Source: an uncultured Gemmatimonadota bacterium (lineage in GTDB: Bacteria; Gemmatimonadota; Gemmatimonadetes; Gemmatimonadales; Gemmatimonadaceae). From it: DNA of 64,000 nt. The notes beneath the pieces are model-generated. The model did no database searches. It was given only the letters and a program-made list of their open reading frames with translations, and was not told the origin of the DNA. Made by a program: the position numbers and the translations under genes. How positions within the stretch are numbered: position 1 is the first letter of the stretch; the number at the start of each line of letters is the position of its first letter. The DNA lies in assembly GCA_902825965.1 (NCBI GenBank), contig CADEDA010000003.1, positions 10,632 to 74,631 on the forward strand. Direction: 5' to 3'. This document shows positions 17,803 through 26,380 of this stretch, piece by piece.

Positions 17803-19212
17803 ATGCGCTCGCGTCTCCTCTCGCTCCTGCTCCTCGTCGGTCCGCTGGTGCTGCCGGCGCAGGCCGTGTCGCCGGACCAGACCCTGCACGACGCCACCGC
17901 GCAGCTCCAGGCCCTCATCCGCATCAACACCACCAATCCGCCGGGCAACGAACTCGCCGCGGCGCGATTCCTCGACTCGCTGTTCCGCGGTGCCGGCATC
18001 GAGTCGCGCGTGTACGAGTCCGCGCCGGGGCGCGGGGCCGTGGTCGCCCGCATCCGGGGGCGCCGCGGCGCCAACGCGAAATCACCCGTGATCCTCATGG
18101 GGCACCTGGATGTCGTCGGGGTCCAGCGCGACCAGTGGTCGGTCGATCCCTTCGCGGCGGTCATCGCCGACAGCGTGCTGACCGGGCGGGGCGCGATCGA
18201 CGACAAGGGCATGCTGATCGCGAACCTGCAGGCCATGCTCGCGCTGCAGCGCCGCGTGCGGGGCGGCACCACGCTCACGCGTGACGTGATCTTCGTCGCC
18301 AACGCCGACGAGGAGGCCGGCGGCGACCTCGGCATGGGCTGGCTGCTCAAGGAGCATCCCGACGCGATCCGCGCGGAGTACGCGCTCAACGAGGGCGGAC
18401 GCACGCGCATCATGGCCAACGGTCGCAAGTACGTCGCCCTGCAGATGGCGGAGAAGGTCTCCCACGTCGTCACGGTGACGGCCAGCGGCCCCGACGGCCA
18501 CGCGTCGATCCCGCTCGCGGGGAACGCGATCGCGCGGCTGGGACGCGCCCTCGCCGTGATCGGTGCCCACCGTGAGCCCACGGTGCTGACGCCGGTGACC
18601 ACGCGGTTCTTCGCGGCGCTGGCGACCATCTGGCCCGAGCCCGCCGAGGCGGCGGCGATGGCCGACGTCGCGTCCGGGGACCGCGCGCGCGTGGAACGCG
18701 GCGCGGCCGTGCTCGCGGCCATCCCCACACTCGACGCGGTGCTCCGCACGGGCATCTCGCCCACGATCCTCGAGGGGGGCATCCGCAGCAACGTCATCCC
18801 GCGTGACGCCAAGGCGACCCTGAACATCCGCACGCTGCCCGGACAGTCGATCGACTCGACGGTCGCGCGGCTGCAGCGCGCCGTCGGCGACCCCCGCGTG
18901 ACGTTCGCCGTCACGAGTCGCGGTGAGGACTCGCCGGCGATGTCGGCGGAGAACGAGTTCTTCGCGGCGGTGGAGCGCGCGGCCCGGCGCGTCGATCCCA
19001 CGATCGTCGTGGTGCCGTACCTCAGCACCGGCGCGACGGACTCCGCGGACCTGCGCCGCGCCGGCATCAAGGCCTACGGCTTGCTGCCGTTCCCGCTGGT
19101 GATGTCGGACGAGGAACGCATGCACGGCAACGACGAGCGCCTGCCACTGTCGGCCTTCCGCTTCGGGATCCAGTTCGTGACGGGGATCGCCGAGCAGCTC
19201 GCGGTCCCCTGA
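17803..19212 (+). CDS. Secreted M20-family metallopeptidase
   Basis: A di-zinc carboxypeptidase/deacylase of the M20 family, exported to the periplasm. ATG 17803 gives a clean signal peptide (LLSLLLLVGPLVLPAQA), so the longer in-frame start at 17731 was not used. Metal motifs are ILMGHLDVVGV (His, Asp), GRGAIDDKGML (bridging Asp), ADEEAGG (general-base Glu and ligand Glu) and the final HGNDERL (His). INTTNPPGNE near the N-terminus is also typical. At 469 residues it resembles the M20/M25/M40 proteins often annotated as carboxypeptidase S-like. The specific substrate is unknown. Confidence 0.88.
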   Translation: MRSRLLSLLLLVGPLVLPAQAVSPDQTLHDATAQLQALIRINTTNPPGNELAAARFLDSLFRGAGIESRVYESAPGRGAVVARIRGRRGANAKSPVILMGHLDVVGVQRDQWSVDPFAAVIADSVLTGRGAIDDKGMLIANLQAMLALQRRVRGGTTLTRDVIFVANADEEAGGDLGMGWLLKEHPDAIRAEYALNEGGRTRIMANGRKYVALQMAEKVSHVVTVTASGPDGHASIPLAGNAIARLGRALAVIGAHREPTVLTPVTTRFFAALATIWPEPAEAAAMADVASGDRARVERGAAVLAAIPTLDAVLRTGISPTILEGGIRSNVIPRDAKATLNIRTLPGQSIDSTVARLQRAVGDPRVTFAVTSRGEDSPAMSAENEFFAAVERAARRVDPTIVVVPYLSTGATDSADLRRAGIKAYGLLPFPLVMSDEERMHGNDERLPLSAFRFGIQFVTGIAEQLAVP

Positions 19213-19848
19213 ATGGCGGCGCCGCGACGCAAGGTGTGGCAGCGTCCCGTCGAGGCCGCTGCCCCGGCTACGGGTGCGGACGCCGAGGTCACGCTCCTGC
19301 GGGACATCGCCCACGCGATCCTCCGGGCGGAGCGGCCGGAGGAGGCCTTCCAGTTCGCGCTCGACCGCGCGGCCCCGGTGGTGGGGGCCGCCCTCGCGTC
19401 GGTGTTCCTGCTCGATGGGGCGTCCGAGCTGATGCGGCTGACCGCCGCCTACGGCTGGCCCGATCGCTGGCGCCCCTGGCTGGGCGACATGCGCGTGCGG
19501 ATCGGGTTCGGGCCCAGCGGCGAGGCGGTGGCCGAACGCCGGAACATCGAGGTGCCGGACGTGTTCGCCGACCGGTCGCTCGAGGACTGGCAGGAGGTGG
19601 CCGGCGAGCTCGGCTTCCGGGCGCTGGTCTCGCTGCCGTTGGTGACCAATCGCCGCGTGGAGGGCGCCGCGACGTTCTACTTCGTGGACGCGGGGATGCC
19701 GGCGCCGCGGGTCCGCGCGCTGCTGCGCGCGGTGGCGGACCTCATGGCGGTGATGGTCGAACAGGGCAGCCTCCGCGACCGGCTCCGGCGCGCCGAGGCC
19801 GCGCTGGAGGAGCTCGCGGCGGCACCGTCGCCGGAGGAGCCGGCGTGA
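19213..19848 (+). CDS. GAF domain protein
   Basis: A 211-residue cytoplasmic protein. Residues about 25-185 fit a GAF fold: a helix (LLRDIAHAILRAERPEEAFQ), strands such as ASVFLLDG and ELMRLTAAYGW, the GPSGEAVAERRNIEVPDVF segment found in many bacterial GAF domains, and LVSLPLVTNRRVEGAATFYF. A charged helix (RLRRAEAALEEL) ends the protein. There is no output domain, so it would be a stand-alone sensor or adaptor; the ligand is unknown. It starts immediately after the peptidase stop and probably shares its transcript. Confidence 0.8.
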   Translation: MAAPRRKVWQRPVEAAAPATGADAEVTLLRDIAHAILRAERPEEAFQFALDRAAPVVGAALASVFLLDGASELMRLTAAYGWPDRWRPWLGDMRVRIGFGPSGEAVAERRNIEVPDVFADRSLEDWQEVAGELGFRALVSLPLVTNRRVEGAATFYFVDAGMPAPRVRALLRAVADLMAVMVEQGSLRDRLRRAEAALEELAAAPSPEEPA

Positions 19849-19854
19849 TAGATT
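19849..19854 (+). promoter_or_regulatory. Candidate -10 element before the small-protein/MoxR operon
   Basis: TAGATT directly follows the GAF gene stop and is 58 bases before the first small gene, which has its own AGAGGAG ribosome-binding site. No good -35 is visible, so readthrough from the GAF gene is also likely. Confidence 0.42.
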
Positions 19855-19912
19855 CCATCAACGGAGTGCACCGGAATCCCGTAGCGAGTGTCGAAGGACC
19901 AGAGGAGAACAC

Positions 19913-20215
19913 GTGAGACACCATCAGTCAGGCCGCACCCTCCAGCAGCAGCGCACCTCGCTCCCGGCCGCCGCCGTCCTGGCGAGCGCGCGGGAGTTCT
20001 TCGCCCGCCAGTCGGGCATCTATGCCGCGTTCCTCGAGAAGGAAGGCCCCAACTGGATGAGCCTGCGCGGGCAGGGGGGCGAGGAGATCGTCATCGCCGC
20101 GACCGAGGAGCCCGGCGGCACCGCCGTCACGGGGTCGTCGTACATGTTCGATGCGCAGGTGGCGCAGTTCCTCTCGTCGCTGCCGCCGGCCGCCAGCGCG
20201 GAGCTCGTGTCGTGA
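19913..20215 (+). CDS. Small conserved-looking protein, first gene of the MoxR operon
   Basis: I do not recognise this 100-residue protein. The GTG at 19913 is supported by AGAGGAG seven bases upstream. A basic, Gln-rich N-terminus (about 18 residues) is followed by an amphipathic helix (AAVLASAREFFARQ). After it come a short beta-like region (EEIVIAATEEP) and a helix ending DAQVAQFLSSLPP. There is no signal peptide or membrane segment. Its stop overlaps the next start (GTGA), tying it to the ubiquitin-like small protein and to MoxR, so a complex or regulatory role with them is plausible but unproven. Confidence 0.7.
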   Translation: MRHHQSGRTLQQQRTSLPAAAVLASAREFFARQSGIYAAFLEKEGPNWMSLRGQGGEEIVIAATEEPGGTAVTGSSYMFDAQVAQFLSSLPPAASAELVS

Positions 20216-20535
20216 GCGCCGCGGTGAATGCGCTCCGCGCGCGTCCCGGCATCGTCGCGGTCGGCACGGACCTGTCCCATGCCATCACGGTTCGCGTGCA
20301 GATGCCGGAACTCTGGCAGACCATCGCGATGAAGCTCGCCGAGGGCACGACGGTGCTCGCGATGAAGAAAGCCGCGCTGGAGGCGTTCGGTGAGCATGCG
20401 CACGCCGCGGACGAGTTCGTGGTGAAGCTCCGCGGCTGGGAGGTGCACGAGGAGGCGCTGCCGGTGACCACCGCGGGGGCGAAGGAGGGTTCGACCTTCC
20501 TCCTCTCCTACCGCCAGCGTCGGCCCGTCCGCTGA
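20212..20535 (+). CDS. Small protein with a ubiquitin-like (beta-grasp) pattern
   Basis: A 107-residue cytoplasmic protein starting at GTG overlapping the upstream stop. Residues 24-100 follow the order of a beta-grasp fold. ITVRVQM is a first strand, GTTVLAMKKAALEAFG is a strand and helix as in ubiquitin-like proteins, and DEFVVKLRGWEVHEE is a strand and turn. KEGSTFLLSYRQ closes it, matching the ubiquitin pattern of KESTLHLVLR near its C-terminus. It ends in RRPVR with no Gly-Gly, so it would not be conjugated or act as a sulfur carrier. This fold call is by eye; YukD/EsaB-like or TmoB-like adaptors are alternatives. Confidence 0.6.
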   Translation: MSAAVNALRARPGIVAVGTDLSHAITVRVQMPELWQTIAMKLAEGTTVLAMKKAALEAFGEHAHAADEFVVKLRGWEVHEEALPVTTAGAKEGSTFLLSYRQRRPVR

Positions 20536-21554
20536 CCACGGCCACCAGCGCGCCTGCCGTCCAGGACCGCGACGCGCTCCTCGCCGCGGCGGCGCGCCTG
20601 CGTGCGGAGGTCGCGCGACGCATCGTCGGTCAGGGGGCGGTGCTCGACGAGATCCTGATGGCGCTGGTGGCCGGGGGACACGCGCTGCTGGTCGGCGTGC
20701 CCGGCCTCGCCAAGACGCTCATGATCCGCTCGGTCGCCGAGGCGATGTCGCTCGAGTTCCGGCGCATCCAGTTCACGCCGGACCTCGTCCCCAGCGACAT
20801 CACCGGCACCGAGCTGCTCGAGGAGGACACGCAGACCGGCCACCGCAGCTTCCGCTTCGTGCGTGGACCGGTCTTCGCGAACATCGTGCTCGCCGACGAG
20901 ATCAACCGGGCGCCGCCGCGCACTCAGGCGGCCCTGCTCGAGGCGATGCAGGAGCACCGCGTCACCGCCGCGGGCCAGTCGATGGCACTGCCCGAGCCGT
21001 TCTTCGTGCTGGCGACGCAGAATCCCATCGAGCAGGAAGGCACCTATCCGCTGCCGGAAGCCCAGCTCGACCGTTTCCTGTTCGACATCCGCATCGGCTA
21101 CCCGGGTGCGGACGAGGAGGTGGCCATCCTCCGCGCCACCACCGGCGTACGCGACGAGGCCCTGCGGCCGATGCTCGACGCGCGCGAAGCGCGGGCGCTG
21201 CAGCAGCTGACGCGCGAGATCCCCGCCGCCGAGGCCGCGCTGCGGTACGCGGCCGCGCTGGCGCGCGCCACGCGGCCCAAGAGCGGGGAGGCTACGCCGC
21301 TGGTCGAGCAGTACGTGCGCTGGGGCGCAGGTCCGCGCGCCGGCCAGGCGCTCATCCTCGGCGCCAAGGCCGCGGCCCTGCTCGCCGGACGGCACGCTGT
21401 GGCGCCGGAGGACATCCGTCGCGTGGCGCGTCCGGTGCTGCGGCACCGCGTGCTCCCCAACTTCGCCGCGGAAGCCGAGGGGATCGACTCGGAGCGCATC
21501 GTCGAGGACCTGCTCGCGCGCGTCCCCGAACCGCGCGGCCTCACCGGCATCTAG
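20532..21554 (+). CDS. MoxR-family AAA+ ATPase
   Basis: MoxR ATPases act as chaperones that mature or insert partner proteins, often with VWA-domain partners encoded next to them. Walker A GVPGLAKT and Walker B VLADEINR are clear. ATQNPIEQEGTYPLPEAQLD, the AAA_3 signature, follows. The first standard start in this frame is GTG 20640, but that would remove the conserved ARRIVGQGAVLDEIL segment. The frame is open upstream, and a CTG at 20532 overlaps the preceding stop as CTGA, like the GTGA and ATGA junctions nearby. I therefore propose a CTG start and 340 residues; the exact start needs N-terminal data. Confidence 0.9.
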   Translation: MTTATSAPAVQDRDALLAAAARLRAEVARRIVGQGAVLDEILMALVAGGHALLVGVPGLAKTLMIRSVAEAMSLEFRRIQFTPDLVPSDITGTELLEEDTQTGHRSFRFVRGPVFANIVLADEINRAPPRTQAALLEAMQEHRVTAAGQSMALPEPFFVLATQNPIEQEGTYPLPEAQLDRFLFDIRIGYPGADEEVAILRATTGVRDEALRPMLDAREARALQQLTREIPAAEAALRYAAALARATRPKSGEATPLVEQYVRWGAGPRAGQALILGAKAAALLAGRHAVAPEDIRRVARPVLRHRVLPNFAAEAEGIDSERIVEDLLARVPEPRGLTGI

Positions 21555-21556
21555 CC

Positions 21557-22432
21557 GTGGCCGTCGGCCCGTACGGCGCGTTGCTCGACGCCGTGCGCGG
21601 CGTGCGCTGGCCCGCGCGTCGTCCGGTGCCCGGCGCTGCGCCCGGCGCGCATCCGGCGCGCACCCGCGGCATCGCGCCGGAGTTCGCCGAGTACCGGCCC
21701 TACCGCCAAGGGGACGATCCCCGGCGCCTCGACTGGAAGCTGCTCGCGCGCAGTGACCGGGCGTTCATCCGGCTCGCGCCCGACCACGCCGTGCTCGGCA
21801 CCACCTTCGTCGTCGACGCCTCGGCCTCGATGGCGTTTCCGGAGGCGACGCTGGGGAAGTGGGTGCTGGCGAAGCGGCTGGCGGTCGCCCTCGCGGCGGT
21901 GGCACACGCCGGCGCCGATCCCGTGGGGCTCACGGTGCTCTGCGGCGACGGACCGCGGCGCCTCGACGCCCGCACCCGTCGCGGTGTGGTGGCCGAGATC
22001 GCGCGCACGCTCGACGAGGTGACACCCGCCGGCACGAGTCTGCCCACCGCAGCGGTGACGGCGTCGGCCGCACGCTGCGTGCTGCTCTCGGACTGTCTGT
22101 GGGGCGACGCGCAGGCGGCGGTGCTCGCGGCGCTGGCGCGCCATCGTGCGCGTGGTGGTGAAGCGCACCTGGTGCACATCGTCGCACGCGCGGAGCTGGA
22201 GCCCTCCGCGCAGGCGGTCATGGCGACCGACCCCGAGGACCGCACGCTGACGCGGCCGCTCGTGCCGGAGACCCGCGATGCGTATCGCGCGGCGTTCGAC
22301 CGCTGGCGCGGCGCGCTGGCGGCAGCCGCGCACGCGGATGGGATCGTGTATCGCGAAGTCGTGGACGATGCCGCTCCGGAGGTGGTGATCCGGGCGCTGG
22401 TGAACCCGGCGGGCACGGAGGCGCGGCGATGA
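21557..22432 (+). CDS. DUF58 domain protein (VWA-like)
   Basis: Proteins of this family accompany MoxR and BatA-type genes and contain a von Willebrand A-like fold. The family signature around EFAEYRPYRQGDDPRRLDWK (residues 52-71) is exact in style, followed by ARSDRAFIRL and the VVDASASM segment, a MIDAS-like DxSxS. The 291-residue protein has no membrane helix. The GTG start is two bases after the moxR stop, and the end overlaps the BatA-like gene by four bases. It probably acts with MoxR at the inner membrane face; its substrate is not known. Confidence 0.9.
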   Translation: MAVGPYGALLDAVRGVRWPARRPVPGAAPGAHPARTRGIAPEFAEYRPYRQGDDPRRLDWKLLARSDRAFIRLAPDHAVLGTTFVVDASASMAFPEATLGKWVLAKRLAVALAAVAHAGADPVGLTVLCGDGPRRLDARTRRGVVAEIARTLDEVTPAGTSLPTAAVTASAARCVLLSDCLWGDAQAAVLAALARHRARGGEAHLVHIVARAELEPSAQAVMATDPEDRTLTRPLVPETRDAYRAAFDRWRGALAAAAHADGIVYREVVDDAAPEVVIRALVNPAGTEARR

Positions 22433-23700
22433 GTCTGCTCGCCCCGTGGGTCTTCGCGCTGGGGATCGGCCTCTCCGGCTTGGTGCTCGCGCTGCACTTC
22501 CTCACGACGCGGCGACCACCGGCCACGCTGTTGCCCACGGCGCAGTTCGTGCCGGTGGCCGAGGCGCGGGCGGTCTCGCGCGCCAGCCGACCGAGTGACC
22601 TGCTGCTGCTCGGGCTGCGCATACTGGCCGTGCTGCTGGTCAGCGCCGCGTGCGCGCGGCCGCTGGTGGACGCGCCCGGACCGACTGTGCGGAGCGTGGT
22701 CCTATTGGATGTCTCCGGGGCGGTGGCGGACCCCGCAGCGGCGCGGCGGATCGCCGCGGAACGGCTGACGGAGGGCGGCGTGCTGGTCACCTTCGCGGGT
22801 ACCGCTCGTGAGTCCAGGCTCGATTCCATCGGCGGCGCGGCGACCGGCGTGGCGGCACTGAGTCCCGCGCTCGTCGTCGCGCGACGTGCCGCCGCGCGGA
22901 TCGCCCGCGGTGCGGATTCGGTGCGCCTGGTGCTCGTCTCGCCGCTGCTGGCGGCGCAGTTCGACGCGGCCACCACCGACCTGCGTCGCGACTGGCCCGG
23001 GGCGATCGAGGTCGTCCGTGTCCCCGCGCTCCGCGATTCCGGCGGCGGCGTCCCGCGATTGGTCACCCCGCTCGCCGATGACCCGCTCGCGCCGGCGATC
23101 ACGGCGCTGCGCAGCGCCGCCGTGCGAGGCGGCCCTGGCCTCGCCGACTCGCGCATCGTGCGGGGTCGCGCCGCACCGGAGGACTCCGCGTGGGGGCGGA
23201 CAGCCGACCGCGTACTCGTCGAGTGGCCGCTGTCCACCGGCACCGCACGTCCGGATGGCGTGGTCGTCACCGGGCGCGCGGCCGCCGCCGTTGTCGCGCC
23301 GCTGGAGCGGCTGCCACTCGGCGCGGACGGGGTGCCCGTGCCCCACCGCGTCGTCGCGCGCTGGCGCGACGGTGCGGTCGCGGTGCTCGAGACGCCACTC
23401 GGTGATGGCTGCCTGCGCCGCGTGGGCGTCGGTGTACCAATCGCCGGCGACCTGACGCTGCGCGAGCCGTTCCGCCGCTTGCTCGCGGCGGTGCTCGCAC
23501 CCTGCGGGGGCGCGCGGGGTGGTCTTGCGTCCGACTCGTCGGTCGCCGCCCTCGCCGATGTGTCGCAGCCGCGGGCAGTGCCCGGGCCGCTGCTGGTGAC
23601 TGCCGCGGCGCAGGATACGGCGCTGGCCGCGGCACTGCTGGCGGGCGCCCTCGTGCTCCTGCTCGCGGAGTGGGGCCTGCGCGCCCGGGGGGCACGATGA
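22429..23700 (+). CDS. BatA N-terminal domain membrane protein
   Basis: The 423-residue protein opens with the BatA N-terminal module: a first membrane helix (PWVFALGIGLSGLVLALHFL), an RRPP turn, then RPSDLLLLGLRILAVLLVSAACARP as the second helix. A VWA-like domain follows (SVVLLDVSGAV), but the MIDAS DxSxS is altered to DVSGA, so metal binding may be lost. A last hydrophobic helix near the C-terminus (ALLAGALVLLLAEWGLRAR) returns to the membrane. The start overlaps the DUF58 stop and the end overlaps the next start (both ATGA). Confidence 0.85.
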   Translation: MSLLAPWVFALGIGLSGLVLALHFLTTRRPPATLLPTAQFVPVAEARAVSRASRPSDLLLLGLRILAVLLVSAACARPLVDAPGPTVRSVVLLDVSGAVADPAAARRIAAERLTEGGVLVTFAGTARESRLDSIGGAATGVAALSPALVVARRAAARIARGADSVRLVLVSPLLAAQFDAATTDLRRDWPGAIEVVRVPALRDSGGGVPRLVTPLADDPLAPAITALRSAAVRGGPGLADSRIVRGRAAPEDSAWGRTADRVLVEWPLSTGTARPDGVVVTGRAAAAVVAPLERLPLGADGVPVPHRVVARWRDGAVAVLETPLGDGCLRRVGVGVPIAGDLTLREPFRRLLAAVLAPCGGARGGLASDSSVAALADVSQPRAVPGPLLVTAAAQDTALAAALLAGALVLLLAEWGLRARGAR

Positions 23701-25769
23701 CGCCGCTCGAACGGCGCCTCGCACGCGCCGGCCGCGTGCTCACCGCCGCCGCCGCGACGCGTGCGCTGCTGCTGGGGGTCGCCGTGGCCGCGGCGGTGCT
23801 CCTGCTGGGCCTGCTGTTCGACATGCTGTTGGGCATCGGCATCGGCCTGCGCGCGTTCCTGCTACCTATTGCCGCCGTCGCCGGCGTCGCGGTGCTCGGC
23901 TGGCGCGTCCTGCGCGACCTGCTGCCCAACCGCGCGGCGACACCGGAACACGTGGCGCTGTGGTTCGAGACACGGTTGCCGGAACTGCGCTATGCGTTGG
24001 TCACGGCCATCGATCCCGCCGCGAGTGCGGCGCGGGCGCGACTGGAGCGCCTGGCCGAGGCCGCCCCGCTGGAACGTGAGCTGCGCGTGGCGACCCGTCG
24101 TGCGCTCCTGCGTCCGGCGATGCTCGCCGCTGCGCCGTTGCTCGCACTCGTGGTGCTGCCGCGTGGCGCGGTGGGACGTGTGGTCGCGCCGGCGGCCGGC
24201 GACGGACTCGCGCGCATCGGCGCGGACGCACGGGCCGCGCGCGACCCGCTCGCCGCGATCGTCGTGCGCGTCACGCCCCCGGCATACAGCGGGCTCCCGG
24301 GGCGCACCCTCGACGATCCGTCCACCGTGGCCGCCCTCGTGGGCAGTCGCGTGACGGTCGAAGGACGGGGCAGCGGCGTGCGGGCCGAGGTCGCGGGCAG
24401 CCTGACAGAGGCGCGTGGTGACGCGCCGTGGACCCTTACGCTCGCGGTGCCCGGCAAGGCCACGGCGGTGCGACTGATCGGTCCGGCCCGCGAGCGTATG
24501 CTCGTGCTCGACCCCGTCGTGGACTCGGTCCCCAGCGTGCGCCTGGACGAGCCGACGCGCGACTCGGTGCTCCGCGTGGCCACAGGACAGGTGCTGCTGC
24601 GCGCGGAGGTCCGCGACGACTTGGGACTCGCGGAGGCCGCGTTCGAATACATCGTGAGTTCGGGGGCAGGGGAGACCTTCTCGTTCCGCTCCGGCCGGCT
24701 GGCGGCGCGACGCTTCGACGTCGGCACCACCAGCGCGCGGATCGATGGCAGCCTGGCGCTGGACACGCTCCGCCTCGGCCCCGGCGACCTCATCCACCTC
24801 CGCGCCGTCGCACGCGACCGCAACGACGTGGCCGGGCCGGGCGTCGGTGCCTCCGAGACGCGCACGCTGCGCATCGCCCGCGCCGACGAGTACGACTCGG
24901 TCTCGGTGGACCCCATGCCGCCCACCGAACCCGAGAAGAACGCGCTCTCGCAGCGCATGATCCTGCTCATGACGCAGGAGCTCGTCGCGAAGCTGCCGCG
25001 CATCGCGGAGGCCGAGCGCACCCGTGAGTCGCGACGCATCGCGCTCGAGCAGGGCCGGCTCCGCAAGCGCGTCGGCGAAGTGGTGTTCCTGCGACTGGGC
25101 GAGGACGCGGGGGAGCACGCACACTTCGCCGGGGACGGGCACCAGCACGGACAGGAAGGCCTGCTGAATCCCGACCAGATCCTCGCGGCCGCCGAGCGCG
25201 CGGCGAACGTCGATCCGACGCGCGCGCTCGAAGGCGAGGGCGACGAGACGCCGATCGTCGCCATCAACAAGCCGCTGCTCGAGGCCTACAACCACATGTG
25301 GCGTGCCTCGACCGAGCTGGAGACCTCGAGCCCGCGGACGGCGATCCCGTGGATGGAACGCGCCATCGAGGCGCTGCAGCGCGCGCGCGCGGCGGAGCGC
25401 ATCTACCTGCGCGGCCGTCCGCCACGCGTCGTGGTGGACCTGGCCAAGGTGCGCGGTGTCGGCAAGGAGCGGCACGCGCCCGATGGTCGCGCGCCGCGCA
25501 GCCCGCTGGACGCGGCGCGTCAGGCACGCCTCGCGCGCTTCGATGTGGCGCTGGCGCTGGTGCAGCCCGATCCGCAGGCGGCCGCCGATTCGCTGCTGCT
25601 CGTGCGTCTGGCGCTGCCCGAGGAGGACCGCAGCACGGCGCGGGCGCTCGATGCGGCGGCGGACGCCGTGCGGCGAGGCGGGGATGTGACGCTCGCCCTG
25701 CAGGCGGCGCGGCGCGCCCTCGCAGGGCCGCCGCGGCGCTCGGGGGCGGTGGGCGGGTGGGGCCACTGA
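23697..25769 (+). CDS. Large membrane-anchored protein of the MoxR/BatA operon (DUF4175-like layout)
   Basis: A 690-residue protein with two hydrophobic segments at the N-terminus (about residues 20-68) and a possible third near 133-149 (LAAAPLLALVVLP). A large domain follows, expected outside the cytoplasm. Segments such as ARDPLAAIVVRVTPPAYSGL and LLRAEVRDDLGLAEAAFEYI read like the beta-sandwich repeats of DUF4175-type proteins. The C-terminal third is helical and charged with a His-rich patch (EHAHFAGDGHQHGQEG). ATG 23697 overlaps the upstream stop. I infer a structural or scaffold role in the BatA complex; no enzymatic motif is visible. Confidence 0.75.
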   Translation: MTPLERRLARAGRVLTAAAATRALLLGVAVAAAVLLLGLLFDMLLGIGIGLRAFLLPIAAVAGVAVLGWRVLRDLLPNRAATPEHVALWFETRLPELRYALVTAIDPAASAARARLERLAEAAPLERELRVATRRALLRPAMLAAAPLLALVVLPRGAVGRVVAPAAGDGLARIGADARAARDPLAAIVVRVTPPAYSGLPGRTLDDPSTVAALVGSRVTVEGRGSGVRAEVAGSLTEARGDAPWTLTLAVPGKATAVRLIGPARERMLVLDPVVDSVPSVRLDEPTRDSVLRVATGQVLLRAEVRDDLGLAEAAFEYIVSSGAGETFSFRSGRLAARRFDVGTTSARIDGSLALDTLRLGPGDLIHLRAVARDRNDVAGPGVGASETRTLRIARADEYDSVSVDPMPPTEPEKNALSQRMILLMTQELVAKLPRIAEAERTRESRRIALEQGRLRKRVGEVVFLRLGEDAGEHAHFAGDGHQHGQEGLLNPDQILAAAERAANVDPTRALEGEGDETPIVAINKPLLEAYNHMWRASTELETSSPRTAIPWMERAIEALQRARAAERIYLRGRPPRVVVDLAKVRGVGKERHAPDGRAPRSPLDAARQARLARFDVALALVQPDPQAAADSLLLVRLALPEEDRSTARALDAAADAVRRGGDVTLALQAARRALAGPPRRSGAVGGWGH

Positions 25770-26380
25770 TGCCGGACTTCGTGTTCGCCACCGCGCAGTA
25801 CGACTCCGGCGACTGGGACAGCGCGCCGCTGGTGGCCGCGAACGTCATCGACGGGCTCGCGCGCTACACCACGCTCGACGTCGCGGCGACCGGCGTCGTG
25901 GTGCCGCTCGGCTCCAAGGACCTGTTCAAGTACCCCTTCGTCTGGCTCACCGGGCACCTGCCGGTGCGCTTCACCGATGTGGAGCGCCGGACGCTGCGGG
26001 AGTACTGCGCGCGGGGCGGCCTGCTGTTCGTCGACGACCACAACCACGACGTCGATGGCGAGTTCCATCGCACGGCGTGGGAGGAGATCGCGCGGACGGT
26101 GGGACCGCTCAAGGACCTGCCCAACGACGATCCGCTGTACCGCGCCTTCTTCCGCTTCGAGGACGGCCCGCCGACCACGAGCCACGAGCTCAACGGCTGG
26201 GGCGACAACCTCGTGCACAAGCACCTGCAGTGCGTGAAGCAGGGGGACCGCGTGGTGGTGCTGTACAGCAGCAAGGACTACAGCTCCGAGTGGAACTACC
26301 ATCCCGACAACAAGCGCTTCCTCTCGGTGGACAACACGAAGTTCGGCGTCAACCTGGTGGTGTATGCCCTCACCCGCTGA
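25769..26380 (+). CDS. DUF4159 domain protein
   Basis: A 203-residue protein matching the DUF4159 pattern: FVFATAQYDSGDWDSAP near the N-terminus, FKYPFVWLTGHLPVRFTD, then YCARGGLLFVDDHNHDVDGE. The fold is thought to resemble class I glutamine-amidotransferases without the catalytic residues. Members typically sit in MoxR-DUF58-BatA operons, as here. The start overlaps the previous stop (TGATG). The 3' end overlaps the next gene by 17 bases, a longer overlap than elsewhere in this operon. Confidence 0.88.
   Translation: MPDFVFATAQYDSGDWDSAPLVAANVIDGLARYTTLDVAATGVVVPLGSKDLFKYPFVWLTGHLPVRFTDVERRTLREYCARGGLLFVDDHNHDVDGEFHRTAWEEIARTVGPLKDLPNDDPLYRAFFRFEDGPPTTSHELNGWGDNLVHKHLQCVKQGDRVVVLYSSKDYSSEWNYHPDNKRFLSVDNTKFGVNLVVYALTR

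Noticed and set aside
20640-21554. MoxR starting at GTG 20640
   Set aside because: This start removes the conserved VGQ segment and leaves a 107-base gap in an otherwise overlapping operon, while the upstream frame is open and family-like.
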